64,000 bases of DNA from Chryseobacterium sp. MYb7 (GTDB lineage Bacteria; Bacteroidota; Bacteroidia; Flavobacteriales; Weeksellaceae): positions 62,001 to 126,000 of the forward strand of contig NZ_PCOU01000009.1 of assembly GCF_002979455.1 (NCBI RefSeq). The letters are read 5' to 3'. Below are positions 36,241 through 44,812 of this stretch, in pieces. The position numbers and the translations under genes are program-made. The notes under the pieces are model-generated. The model had not been told where the DNA came from. It saw only the letters and a program-made list of their open reading frames with translations, and searched no databases. The number at the start of each line of letters is the position of its first letter. Position 1 is the stretch's first letter.

Positions 36241-37380
36241 TTATTTTGTAATATCTCTTCCGATAACCAATCTCTGGATTTCAGAAGTACCTTCACCGAT
36301 TGTACAAAGCTTAGAGTCTCTATAGAACTTTTCAGCTGGGAAATCTTTTGTATAACCGTATCCTCCGAAGATCTGAACTGCATTGTTGGAAATTCTTACA
36401 CAAGCTTCAGAAGCGTATAATTTTGCCATAGCTCCTTCTTTTGTCATTTTCTGTTTTGCGTTTTTCAATGTAGAAGCTCTTTGGATAAGAAGTTCAGCAG
36501 CATCAATTTCTGTTGCCATATCTGCTAACATAAAGTTGATCGCCTGGAAATCTGAAATAGGTTTTCCGAACTGATGTCTTTCTTTTGCATATTTCAAAGC
36601 AGCTTTGTAGGCTCCTCTTGCAGTACCTAAGCTTAGGGCAGCAATAGAAATTCTACCACCATCCAATACTTTCATAGCCTGCTTGAAACCTTCACCTACC
36701 TCACCTAAACGGTGGGAATCCGGTACACGTACATTATCAAAGATAAGTTCTGCAGTTTCGGAAGCACGCATTCCTAATTTATTTTCTTTTTTTCCTGAAG
36801 AGAATCCAGGCATTCCTTTTTCTAAAACAAAAGCTGTAGAGTTATTCTTAGCACCTATTTCTCCTGTTCTTGTCATTACTACAGCAATATCTCCTGAGAT
36901 CGCGTGAGTAATAAAGTTTTTAGCTCCGTTGATGATCCATTCGTCACCATCTTTTACAGCGGTAGTAGACATACCTCCTGAATCTGAACCTGTATTGTGT
37001 TCTGTAAGCCCCCAAGCCCCGATTACTTTTCCGGAAGCCAGCTGAGGAAGCCATTTGTGTCTCTGTTCTTCATTTCCGAATTCATAGATATGATTAGTAC
37101 AAAGAGAGTTGTGTGCTGCTACTGAAAGACCAATAGATGGGTCAACTTGAGAAATTTCATCCAGAATTGTAACATACTCATGATAACCTAAGCCGGAACC
37201 TCCATATTGTTCAGGAACAACAATCCCCATAAAACCCATCTCACCTAACTGGTGGAATAAGTCTTTTGGAAAAGTCTGGCTTTCATCCCATTCCATAATA
37301 TTTGGTCTAATGTTCTTTTCTGCAAATTCTCTAGCCGTCTCCGCGATCATTTTGATGTTGTCAATAGTCTCTGTATTCAT
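36241..37380 (-). CDS. acyl-CoA dehydrogenase
   Basis: FAD-dependent alpha,beta-dehydrogenation of acyl-CoA (379 residues, typical). Motifs are AAHNSLCTNHIYEFG, the FAD/substrate loop WGLTEHNTGSDSGGM, the central DGGRISIAALSLGTARGAYKAA helix and the C-terminal IGEGTSEIQRLVIGR. The substrate chain length is not readable. The start at 37380 is supported by TATCTTTG at 37399-37406, which lies beyond an alternative upstream Met at 37401. Confidence 0.95.
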   Translation of the reverse strand: MNTETIDNIKMIAETAREFAEKNIRPNIMEWDESQTFPKDLFHQLGEMGFMGIVVPEQYGGSGLGYHEYVTILDEISQVDPSIGLSVAAHNSLCTNHIYEFGNEEQRHKWLPQLASGKVIGAWGLTEHNTGSDSGGMSTTAVKDGDEWIINGAKNFITHAISGDIAVVMTRTGEIGAKNNSTAFVLEKGMPGFSSGKKENKLGMRASETAELIFDNVRVPDSHRLGEVGEGFKQAMKVLDGGRISIAALSLGTARGAYKAALKYAKERHQFGKPISDFQAINFMLADMATEIDAAELLIQRASTLKNAKQKMTKEGAMAKLYASEACVRISNNAVQIFGGYGYTKDFPAEKFYRDSKLCTIGEGTSEIQRLVIGRDITK

Positions 37381-37398
37381 ATAATAATAGTTAGTTCC

Positions 37399-37406
37399 CA
37401 AAGATA
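37399..37406 (-). promoter_or_regulatory. -7 box of the acyl-CoA dehydrogenase promoter
   Basis: The minus strand reads TATCTTTG, 19 bases upstream of the start at 37380, a perfect TAnnTTTG match; it rules out the longer ORF start. Confidence 0.7.
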
Positions 37407-37571
37407 ACCAAATTGACGGAATGCTAAAACAAATTATTTCATTCGTAAAATTTAAGAGGCAATGCTTTTAATTTTCAATTTTTTATATTTCGATAATTAA
37501 TACTTTCTTAATAAAACTTTCAGTCTTTTACATTTTTTATTTCACTATTTTAGTCCCCCAATTTTTAAGGC

Positions 37572-39485
37572 ATGAAAAAAATTCTATTTCCTCTTATTTT
37601 AATTTCCTCTTATTTTTCTGCGCAGGCACCTGCCGGATATTATAATGGAACAGCAGGGTTGACGGGTTATGCCCTGAAATCAAAACTTCACGATATTATT
37701 TCGGAGAAAATGATCAACTGGCATTATGACGACCTTAAGGGATATTATGGCCAGACTGATCTTGACAAATATTATGACCATGATGCCTCCAATACTCAGT
37801 ATCTTTTGGATATCTATTCTGAAATTCCTTCGGGGCCGGATGCTTATGAGTATACCGTAGATCAGATGACAGGTACAGCAGGTGCGGAAGGACTGGGATA
37901 CAACAGGGAGCATATGATGCCTCAAAGTACTTTCAGTACAAGCTCATCAATCAGTGATTATCCAATGTATTCAGATCTTAATTTTATTATTCCTGCTGAT
38001 GCTAGAATTAATCAGTTAAGAAATAATTATCCTTACGGAATAGGAAACAGCACGAACCATTATATTTTCAGCAACACTTCAAGGATGTCTAATGCAGCTA
38101 TTCCCAATTATCCTTATACCGGAAGGGTTTATGAGCCTATTAATGAGTTTAAAGGTGATATTGCAAGGACTTTATTATATTTTGCGGTAAGATATGAAGG
38201 GAAACTGGGTTCATTTAATACAGCTTATAGTACATCATCAACCATAACTCCTGCTACGGATCAGTGTCCGCTTGACGGAACGGAAGAAAGAGCTATTGAT
38301 CTTCCTTATATCGCTATGCTGAAGCAATGGAGCAACGCAGACCCTGTTTCGCAAAGAGAAATTGAGAGGAACAATGCGATCTATACCATACAAAAAAACA
38401 GAAACCCATTTATTGATCACCCTGAATGGATTGATATGATCTGGTCTGAAACTCCTGATAGTGTAGCTCCTGCAGCTCCAGGATCACTGGTTTCTACACA
38501 GCAGAATGCTTATTTCGTTAATCTGAGCTGGGCTGCTTCTCCTGATGCTGATGTTTTAGGATACAGGATTTATATGAACGGTTCTACAACGCCTGTTGCT
38601 GTTACAAAAGGAACTTCTATAAGCATTGATCATCTGGCTCCTTCAACCACTTATACTTTTACTGTAAAAGCTTTTGATAAAGGATATCTTGAATCTCCGT
38701 TCAGTAATACGGTTACAGTTTCCACTATTGCTTCGGATTCTTATGCTCCGGATCTTATGATTACCAAATATATTTCGGGAACCAATACAGAATTCGTTAA
38801 GAATAATGCGCTTGAAATTGTTAATAAAACTGGGCATGAAGTCAATCTAAATAATTACAGAATTAATATTCAGTTCAGAAATAACAGTTCAGGAGCTTAT
38901 TATAGTGGAGATACCTACGAACTGGAAGGCAAAGTAGGGAATAACGAAACATTTGTTATTTTAAATCCAAAAGGAACCTTGTCATGTTATACCGCCGGGC
39001 AGGCAAAATTTGCAACGGCTTCTGATCCTATGATGTATGCGGGTGGAAACTATGTAGAACTTGCTTATAATAAGACCGTGACTGTAGATGCAATCGGAAC
39101 AAAATTTACAACCAATAATAACGGAAATGTATCTTTATACAGAAAGAGTATTATCAATCAGCCAACGAGTACATTCAGTATAGGAGAGTGGGATTCTTAT
39201 CCTTCCAACTACTGTCAGAATCTGGGTGGTACACTGTCTACTAAAGAATTGATTACTACTAATAATGAATTTACCATCTATCCAAATCCAGTGTATGATA
39301 ATCTTTATGTAAACGGAGAAACAGGAAAAGTAAAAACAGCCCAGATTATAGATCTTTCCGGGAAAGTGATCTATACAGAGAAGGATCCTTTCAGGTATAA
39401 GAAAAATATTTCAGTACAGGGAATTCCAACGGGTATATATTTCTTAAAGCTTGATGAGAAAGCACATCAGTTTATTAAAAAGTAA
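37572..39485 (+). CDS. secreted endonuclease I family protein with FnIII and T9SS domains
   Basis: This 637-residue exported nuclease has a signal peptide (to FSAQ, residue 18) and an EndA/NucM-type domain (about 20-300) with N111-R112-E113-H114 (YNREHMMPQS), the metal/catalytic His signature, plus NFIIPADARINQLRNNYPYG. A fibronectin type III module follows (about 303-395), then a lamin-tail-like beta domain (about 400-560), and the T9SS tail (IYPNPVYD, ending FIKK). It should degrade extracellular DNA or RNA, for nutrients or defence. Confidence 0.92.
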   Translation: MKKILFPLILISSYFSAQAPAGYYNGTAGLTGYALKSKLHDIISEKMINWHYDDLKGYYGQTDLDKYYDHDASNTQYLLDIYSEIPSGPDAYEYTVDQMTGTAGAEGLGYNREHMMPQSTFSTSSSISDYPMYSDLNFIIPADARINQLRNNYPYGIGNSTNHYIFSNTSRMSNAAIPNYPYTGRVYEPINEFKGDIARTLLYFAVRYEGKLGSFNTAYSTSSTITPATDQCPLDGTEERAIDLPYIAMLKQWSNADPVSQREIERNNAIYTIQKNRNPFIDHPEWIDMIWSETPDSVAPAAPGSLVSTQQNAYFVNLSWAASPDADVLGYRIYMNGSTTPVAVTKGTSISIDHLAPSTTYTFTVKAFDKGYLESPFSNTVTVSTIASDSYAPDLMITKYISGTNTEFVKNNALEIVNKTGHEVNLNNYRINIQFRNNSSGAYYSGDTYELEGKVGNNETFVILNPKGTLSCYTAGQAKFATASDPMMYAGGNYVELAYNKTVTVDAIGTKFTTNNNGNVSLYRKSIINQPTSTFSIGEWDSYPSNYCQNLGGTLSTKELITTNNEFTIYPNPVYDNLYVNGETGKVKTAQIIDLSGKVIYTEKDPFRYKKNISVQGIPTGIYFLKLDEKAHQFIKK

Positions 39486-39508
39486 TACTATTAAAGAGAA
39501 ACAAATAT

Positions 39509-39540
39509 TAACCTTGGCAAACCTGTCAAGGTTATTTTTT
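39509..39540 (+). terminator. terminator of the endonuclease I gene
   Basis: TAACCTTG (39509-39516) pairs with CAAGGTTA (39527-39534), then six Ts. Confidence 0.85.
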
Positions 39541-39589
39541 AGGTGTCATATGTAATGAGATTGCTTCGCTTTGCTCGCTATGACTATTC

Positions 39590-39696
39590 TAGCCCTGATA
39601 GCAGCGGTTACCCCGGAGTATAAGTGGGAGAGTTGGAGGGTTAAGGAGCCGGAATAGGTAGGAGCGAGGAGTATGAGCGGATAGCAGGAATAAGCT
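39590..39696. repeat. structured, purine-rich intergenic repeat element
   Basis: A GC-richer island inside AT-rich DNA runs from TAGCCCTGATAGCAGCGG to GAGCGGATAGCAGGAATAAG, with no plausible ORF. Ends share the words GATAGCAG and GGATAGCAG and AGCC...AAGCT flanks. From memory, similar AGCCC...GCGG...AGC elements recur in Chryseobacterium and Flavobacterium intergenic regions; that could not be checked here. The rest of the 39486-39917 gap holds the endonuclease terminator and the satD-family promoter/operators. Confidence 0.6.
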
Positions 39697-39860
39697 TCTC
39701 CACTAAAAATAAAGAGCGAAATGTGGAGTTAAAGTAAATGTAATGACAGAATATTTGTCAATTTTTCACTTTTTTATAATTTTATAGTTTTTGTTAAAGC
39801 CTTAAAAACCTTATGTTTACTACATAATTGATATAAGCTGATTGGCTAATAATCAATATC

Positions 39861-39910
39861 TATAAGTGTTTCTGCTTATATCTTTTATATATAAGTAATT
39901 ATGCTTATAT
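39861..39910 (+). promoter_or_regulatory. paired inverted-repeat operators at the SatD/DUF3307 promoter
   Basis: Two inverted repeats share the form ATAAG-N8-CTTAT: 39861-39880 (TATAAG-N8-CTTATA) and 39889-39910 (ATATAAG-N8-CTTATAT). Their centres are 29 bp apart, nearly three helical turns, so two dimers could bind the same face. The second overlaps the -7 box TATATTTG (39906-39913). This architecture suits repression, most simply by the HTH-bearing SatD-family product itself. Confidence 0.65.
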
Positions 39911-39913
39911 TTG
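39906..39913 (+). promoter_or_regulatory. -7 box of the SatD/DUF3307 promoter
   Basis: TATATTTG, a perfect TAnnTTTG match 5 bases ahead of the start codon region (ATG at 39918), implying a very short leader or near-leaderless mRNA. Confidence 0.65.
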
Positions 39914-39917
39914 CAGT

Positions 39918-40523
39918 ATGATAGCGGTCATTACCGGTGATATTATAAATTCACAGCATGCGGATACTGAAGTTTGGATTACCAGACTTAAACATCTTCT
40001 CGAAAAATGGGGAAGCGCTCCTGGCACATGGGAAATCTACAGAGGAGATGAGTTTCAGTTCAAATGCAATATTGATGACGTTTTCTGGCGTTTTCTAGCC
40101 ATAAAATCTCTTATTAAAAGTCAGGAAAATTTAGATGTAAGAATGGCCATAGGCATCGGTGAAGAAAGTTTCTCTTCTGAGAAAATCACGGAATCTAATG
40201 GTACAGCCTATGTCAATTCCGGAAGACTGCTTAATGATATTAAGAATGACGGCCATACTGTGGCTATCAAAACATCGAGTGACCCTGTGGACAGAGATCT
40301 TAACATTCTGTTGAAATGGTCGTCCAAAGATTTTGATAACTGGACGATGGCTACGGCAGAGATTATTCATGAAATGATCATGAATCAGGATATTACACAG
40401 GAAGATCTTGCTAAGAGATTTGCTATTTCACAGTCTTCTGTAAGCCAGAGACTGAAACGAGCCAACTACGAGCTCATCGTGGAGACCAATCAGTATTTCA
40501 GAAAAAAAATCTCAGAATTATAG
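39918..40523 (+). CDS. SatD family protein: cyclase-like palm plus HTH
   Basis: This 201-residue cytoplasmic protein matches my recollection of the SatD family. The N-terminal 140 residues show the layout of a nucleotide-cyclase/GGDEF palm: strand AVITGDIINS with D8, then YRGDEFQF (G43-D44-E45-F46) and MAIGIGEE (77-83). Residues about 155-185 form a helix-turn-helix (ITQEDLAKRFAISQSSVSQRLKRA). It thus looks like a nucleotide-binding or nucleotide-making sensor with a DNA-binding end (inference). It is 2 bases upstream of the DUF3307 gene and its promoter carries two matching inverted repeats. Confidence 0.85.
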   Translation: MIAVITGDIINSQHADTEVWITRLKHLLEKWGSAPGTWEIYRGDEFQFKCNIDDVFWRFLAIKSLIKSQENLDVRMAIGIGEESFSSEKITESNGTAYVNSGRLLNDIKNDGHTVAIKTSSDPVDRDLNILLKWSSKDFDNWTMATAEIIHEMIMNQDITQEDLAKRFAISQSSVSQRLKRANYELIVETNQYFRKKISEL

Positions 40524-40525
40524 GC

Positions 40526-41221
40526 ATGATCTTCATCAAACTCATATTGGCACATCTACTTGGAGATTTTATACTTCAGCCAAATTCATGGGTTGCAGAT
40601 AAGGAAAACTGTAAACTAAAAAGTAAGTTTTTATACTTTCATATTCTGATTCACACCGCTTTAAGTTTTATTTTCCTTTGGGATTTACAACTTTGGTGGG
40701 TAGCTCTACTGGTGGGTGTCACTCACTTCATGATTGATGCCGCGAAGCTTATCTTTCAGAAGGTAAAGACTAAAAAAAGATGGTTTTTCATTGATCAGCT
40801 GCTGCATGTTCTGGTGATTGCCGGAGTTTCTTTTTATTTCCAGGAATTCAGCTTCGGATTTTTACAGAATCAGGAATTTTTAAAGATCATCATGGCGGCA
40901 TTGTTTCTGACAACACCTGCATCTATTTTTATCAAAATCTTATTGTCATCATGGACGCCTGCTCCGGATGGCCCCAATACTATTCAAACCGAATCTTTAT
41001 CAAGTGCCGGAAAATATATCGGAATTTTAGAACGTCTGCTGGTTTTTACTTTTATCATGGTGAATCATTGGGAAGGCGTAGGTTTCATGGTAGCTGCAAA
41101 ATCTGTTTTCAGGTTCAGCGACCTTGCACAGGCAAAACAGAGAAAACTTACAGAATATGTATTAATTGGTACACTGCTGAGTTTTGGGCTGGCTGTCTTA
41201 ACAGGAATAATTATAAAATAA
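40526..41221 (+). CDS. DUF3307 family integral membrane protein
   Basis: This 231-residue polytopic membrane protein has about six transmembrane segments. The opening MIFIKLILAHLLGDFILQP carries the conserved H10, D14 and Q18 pattern (HxxGDFxxQ) of DUF3307; a second His/Asp-bearing helix follows (VGVTHFMIDAAKLIFQ, then FFIDQLLHVLVIA). Function is unknown. It starts 2 bases after the SatD-family gene, so the two almost certainly act together. Confidence 0.88.
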   Translation: MIFIKLILAHLLGDFILQPNSWVADKENCKLKSKFLYFHILIHTALSFIFLWDLQLWWVALLVGVTHFMIDAAKLIFQKVKTKKRWFFIDQLLHVLVIAGVSFYFQEFSFGFLQNQEFLKIIMAALFLTTPASIFIKILLSSWTPAPDGPNTIQTESLSSAGKYIGILERLLVFTFIMVNHWEGVGFMVAAKSVFRFSDLAQAKQRKLTEYVLIGTLLSFGLAVLTGIIIK

Positions 41222-41257
41222 ATCAATAAATCTAACTACAATTTAGAAAGTAAAATT

Positions 41258-41980
41258 ATGAGTCAAAAGAAAGAAATGTTGTACGAGGGGAAAGCAAAAC
41301 AGGTATTTGCTACCGATAATCCTGATGAAGTAGTAGTGCGTTTCAAAGACGATGCTACAGCATTTAACGCTCAAAAGAAAGGTCAGGTGGATCTGAAGGG
41401 AGAAATGAACAATGCGATCACAACCCTTATTTTTGAATACTTAAATGAAAAAGGAATCAAAACTCATTTCATCAAACAATTAGACGAAAGAGAGCAGCTG
41501 GTAAGAAAAGTATCTATCATTCCTTTGGAAATGGTAGTAAGAAACTACTCTGCAGGAAGTATGGCACAAAGATTAGGAGTGGAAGAAGGAATCAAATCTC
41601 CGGTAACCATCTTCGATATTTGCTACAAAAAAGACGAGTTGGGAGATCCGCTTATCAATGATCACCACGCAGTTTTCCTAGGAGCAGCTACTTATGAAGA
41701 GCTTGACGAAATGTATGAGCTAACTTCTGATATCAACGAAATCCTTATCGACCTGTTTGACAAAATCAATATTATCCTGGTAGATTTTAAAATCGAATTA
41801 GGTAAAACTTCAGACGGTGAAATCATCTTAGCAGACGAAATCTCTCCTGATACTTGCAGACTTTGGGATAAAGATACCATGAAGAAATTAGATAAAGACA
41901 GATTCAGAAGAGACTTAGGAGAAGTTACTGAAGCTTATGTTGAAATCTATAATCGTCTTAAGAATTTACTTGCAAAATAA
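41258..41980 (+). CDS. purC: phosphoribosylaminoimidazole-succinocarboxamide synthase
   Basis: SAICAR synthase joins aspartate to CAIR in purine synthesis, using ATP. The 240-residue protein has the family start ([13 protein letters not shown]), the ATP-grasp-like [27 protein letters not shown] and the C-terminal [12 protein letters not shown] signature. It lies 36 bases after the DUF3307 gene and 137 bases before purF, with no strong terminator between, so purC and purF may be cotranscribed. Confidence 0.97.
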   Translation: MSQKKEMLYEGKAKQVFATDNPDEVVVRFKDDATAFNAQKKGQVDLKGEMNNAITTLIFEYLNEKGIKTHFIKQLDEREQLVRKVSIIPLEMVVRNYSAGSMAQRLGVEEGIKSPVTIFDICYKKDELGDPLINDHHAVFLGAATYEELDEMYELTSDINEILIDLFDKINIILVDFKIELGKTSDGEIILADEISPDTCRLWDKDTMKKLDKDRFRRDLGEVTEAYVEIYNRLKNLLAK

Positions 41981-42073
41981 TTTTAGAAATAATTCCTTTG
42001 AAGGAACTTGTAGCTGAAATTTATTCATTAAAAGCAAGTTTAAAATTATAATTGAAGTTAACTTAGACTAATT

Positions 42074-42101
42074 TCTAACATCTAATATCTAACTTCTAAT
42101 C
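42074..42101. repeat. heptamer tandem repeat upstream of purF
   Basis: Four consecutive 7-base units TCTAACA/TCTAATA/TCTAACT/TCTAATC, flanked by TTTCTAA and TTAGAAA which can pair. They lie 16-44 bases before the purF start. Confidence 0.6.
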
Positions 42102-42117
42102 ATTAGAAAAAATAGAA

Positions 42118-43617
42118 ATGAAAAGTTTAGACATTCATAAAAGTGAATATTTAAAACAGTTTGAAACCCAGATTTACGGAAGAAATCTTTTCAGAACTCA
42201 GGAAGAGGAAAGACTGGATGCTCCTAATGAAGAGTGTGGGATCTTCGGATTGTATTCGGATAATGATCTGGATACCTTCTCGCTTTCACAGTTCGGACTT
42301 TTTGCATTACAGCACAGAGGTCAGGAAGCTTGTGGTATTTCCGTTTTAAAAGACGGAAGAATCACAAACATGAAAGACGAAGGACTGGTTTTAGATGTTT
42401 ATAAAGAAATTCAGGAACCTGAAACTTTTATGGGAAATTCTGCAATTGGGCATACCCGTTATACCACTGCAGGAGATAAAAAGAAATATAATTTCCAGCC
42501 ATTTTTCGCGAAAAACGAATACGATCAGATTATACTTTCTATAGCACACAACGGTAACCTTACCAATGCAAAAGTATTAAAAGAAGAATTAGAGGCTGAA
42601 GGCGTAGTTTTCAGAGCAACTTCCGATTCTGAAGTGATCCTGAGACTGATCCAGAAAAACCTTGATTTAGGTCTTCGTGGTGCTATCAAAGCAACCATGG
42701 AAAAGATTGAAGGTGCTTATTCCGTAGTTGGGATGACCAGAAATAAATTCTTTGCATTCAGAGACTTCAACGGAATCCGTCCATTGGTGTTAGGAGCTAT
42801 CGATGAAAGATCTTATGTAGTTGCTTCAGAATCTGTGGCACTGGATGCTGTAGGAGCTCAATACGTACGTGATATTCTTCCGGGTGAGATCATTTATACC
42901 AATGAAAATGAACCTGGAAAACTTCATTCTTATATGATGGATGAAGCGAAAGGAAAGCAGAGAATCTGTTCTTTTGAATACATTTATTTTGCAAGACCTG
43001 ACTCTACATTAGAAAATATCAATGTATATGAGATCAGAGAGAAATCTGGCGAGAAAATCTGGGAACAGGCTCCCGTAGAAGCTGACCTGGTGATTGGAGT
43101 TCCGGATTCCGGAGTTCCGGCTGCTATTGGTTTCTCAAAAGCTTCAGGAATACCTTTCCGTCCTGTTTTGATCAAAAACAGATATATCGGAAGAAGTTTC
43201 ATCGTTCCTACACAGGAAATGAGAGAAAGGGTAGTGAACCTTAAGCTGAACCCGATCATCTCCGAGATGAAAGATAAGAGAGTCGTGATCATCGACGATT
43301 CTATCGTTCGTGGAACCACATCCAAAAGACTGGTTAAAATTCTAAAAGATGCAGGCGTAAAAGAGATCCACTTCAGAAGTGTTTCTCCACCTATTATCGC
43401 TCCATGTTATCTGGGAATTGATACTCCGTCTAAAGATGATCTGATCTCAGCGAATATGACAACAGAAGAACTTAAAAACTATCTAGGAGTAGATTCCTTG
43501 GAATTTTTAAGCATAGACAACCTGAAAGACATTTTAGGATCAGCTAATCACTGTTTCGGATGCTTTACAGAAGAATATCCTGTAGGAAAAGGTGAAGAGG
43601 TAGATTTATTCAACTAA
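42118..43617 (+). CDS. purF: amidophosphoribosyltransferase
   Basis: First committed enzyme of purine synthesis: PRPP plus glutamine gives 5-phosphoribosylamine. The 499-residue protein has an N-terminal Ntn glutaminase domain whose nucleophile is C40 (EECGIFG), so a 39-residue propeptide must be removed. The PRPP site is VVIIDDSIVRGTTSKR (about residue 388). The C-terminal NHCFGCFTEEYP pattern indicates the iron-sulfur (B. subtilis-like) class. The long propeptide is notable compared with the 11 residues of the Bacillus enzyme. Confidence 0.97.
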   Translation: MKSLDIHKSEYLKQFETQIYGRNLFRTQEEERLDAPNEECGIFGLYSDNDLDTFSLSQFGLFALQHRGQEACGISVLKDGRITNMKDEGLVLDVYKEIQEPETFMGNSAIGHTRYTTAGDKKKYNFQPFFAKNEYDQIILSIAHNGNLTNAKVLKEELEAEGVVFRATSDSEVILRLIQKNLDLGLRGAIKATMEKIEGAYSVVGMTRNKFFAFRDFNGIRPLVLGAIDERSYVVASESVALDAVGAQYVRDILPGEIIYTNENEPGKLHSYMMDEAKGKQRICSFEYIYFARPDSTLENINVYEIREKSGEKIWEQAPVEADLVIGVPDSGVPAAIGFSKASGIPFRPVLIKNRYIGRSFIVPTQEMRERVVNLKLNPIISEMKDKRVVIIDDSIVRGTTSKRLVKILKDAGVKEIHFRSVSPPIIAPCYLGIDTPSKDDLISANMTTEELKNYLGVDSLEFLSIDNLKDILGSANHCFGCFTEEYPVGKGEEVDLFN

Positions 43618-43641
43618 TCTCTTTATTGAATTCATAAAAAT

Positions 43642-43670
43642 AAATAGCCGGGTTTATAATCCGGCTATTT
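43642..43670 (+). terminator. terminator of purF
   Basis: AAATAGCCGG (43642-43651) pairs with CCGGCTATTT (43661-43670); the downstream T-run is weak. Confidence 0.75.
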
Positions 43671-43730
43671 CGTTGTATAAATGTAGCAAAAGCTTAATAT
43701 TACTGTAGTATACAATATATAATGGAGCTT

Positions 43731-43738
43731 TAATTTTG
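43731..43738 (+). promoter_or_regulatory. -7 box of the glycerophosphodiesterase promoter
   Basis: TAATTTTG matches TAnnTTTG, 20 bases upstream of the start at 43759. Confidence 0.55.
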
Positions 43739-43758
43739 TTGAATTAAAACTTCAGGAT

Positions 43759-44706
43759 ATGAAACATACATTTTTCATGGGTATTTTTCTTGTATTTACC
43801 CAGCTTTATTCTTCACAGACTTTTGATAATGAGGCACACCGCGGAGGAAAATCTCTTTATCCTGAAAATACAATCCCGGCAATGAAGAATGCTCTGAAAA
43901 TGAACGTTAACACCCTGGAAATGGATCTTGCCATCACGAAAGACAAAAAAGTTATTCTTTCCCACGATGTTTTTCTTTCACCTGAGCTGGTTACAAAGCC
44001 GGACGGAACTTATATCCCAAAAGATTCTGGGTTTTATTACAAAATCTATGAAATGTCTTATGCAAAGATTAAAACATTTGATGTTGGTTTGAAAAAATTA
44101 TATAACTATCCGGATCAAAAGAAAATGAAGGTTCAGAAACCTCTCTTTTCAGACGTTATAGACGCAAGTGAAGCGTATGCCCGCAAACTGAAGAGGCCGT
44201 TGCCTTTTTATAATATAGAAACAAAAACCCGTCCTTTCTCTGACAATATATTTCATCCGGAGCCGAAAGAATTTGTGGATCTGATGATGAAGATCATTAT
44301 CGAAAAAAAGATTCAGGACAGAGTGATCATCCAGTCTTTTGATCCCAGAACACTGGAGATACTTCACAAAGAATATCCTAAAATCAAGACTGCTTTACTG
44401 GTAGAAAAAGTAGATGATAAAAAACTGGCTCAGCAGCAGGCTTATTTTAAAAACATTCCTGCAGAAAAATTCAAGATGTATCCCAATCATTTGAGTGGAG
44501 TGGCAGGAGATATGAAATTTCTAAGCTTTACTCCAACTATTTACAGCCCCGATCATCATCTTGTTACATCCCAATTGGTACAGGAATGTCACGCATTAGG
44601 CATGAAAGTCATCCCATGGACTGTGAATACCAAAGAAAGATTAAAAGAATTAAAAGAAATGGGAATAGACGGAGTGATCAGTGATGACCCGAGAATATTT
44701 GAATAA
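43759..44706 (+). CDS. secreted glycerophosphodiester phosphodiesterase
   Basis: Hydrolyses glycerophosphodiesters to glycerol-3-phosphate and alcohol. The 315-residue protein has a signal peptide (ending LYSSQ, about residue 20) and GDPD motifs: AHRGGKSLYPENT (catalytic His, Arg, Glu), TLEMDLAITKD and SHDVFLS, and a C-terminal VNTKERLKELKEMGIDGVISDDP. Periplasmic or extracellular. Monocistronic with its own promoter and a strong terminator. Confidence 0.94.
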   Translation: MKHTFFMGIFLVFTQLYSSQTFDNEAHRGGKSLYPENTIPAMKNALKMNVNTLEMDLAITKDKKVILSHDVFLSPELVTKPDGTYIPKDSGFYYKIYEMSYAKIKTFDVGLKKLYNYPDQKKMKVQKPLFSDVIDASEAYARKLKRPLPFYNIETKTRPFSDNIFHPEPKEFVDLMMKIIIEKKIQDRVIIQSFDPRTLEILHKEYPKIKTALLVEKVDDKKLAQQQAYFKNIPAEKFKMYPNHLSGVAGDMKFLSFTPTIYSPDHHLVTSQLVQECHALGMKVIPWTVNTKERLKELKEMGIDGVISDDPRIFE

Positions 44707-44734
44707 CAATTGAGATGACTCAAATGCATAAAAT

Positions 44735-44766
44735 AAATAGCCGAAAGAAATTCTTCCGGCTATTTT
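44735..44766 (+). terminator. terminator of the glycerophosphodiesterase gene
   Basis: AAATAGCCG with an inner AAGAA/TTCTT extension pairs with CGGCTATTT (44735-44764), then Ts. Confidence 0.82.
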
Positions 44767-44812
44767 ATGTGTGCAGGTTAATGCACTTCGGTTAAAAAAT
44801 TGGTTCTTCTAA

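Noticed and set aside
36219..36383. 55 extra N-terminal residues on the DinB protein
   Set aside because: This stretch overlaps the acyl-CoA dehydrogenase C-terminus, and the four-helix bundle starts at 36218.
39541..39725. protein-coding gene in the GC-richer island
   Set aside because: All frames contain early stops; conserved words are noncoding.
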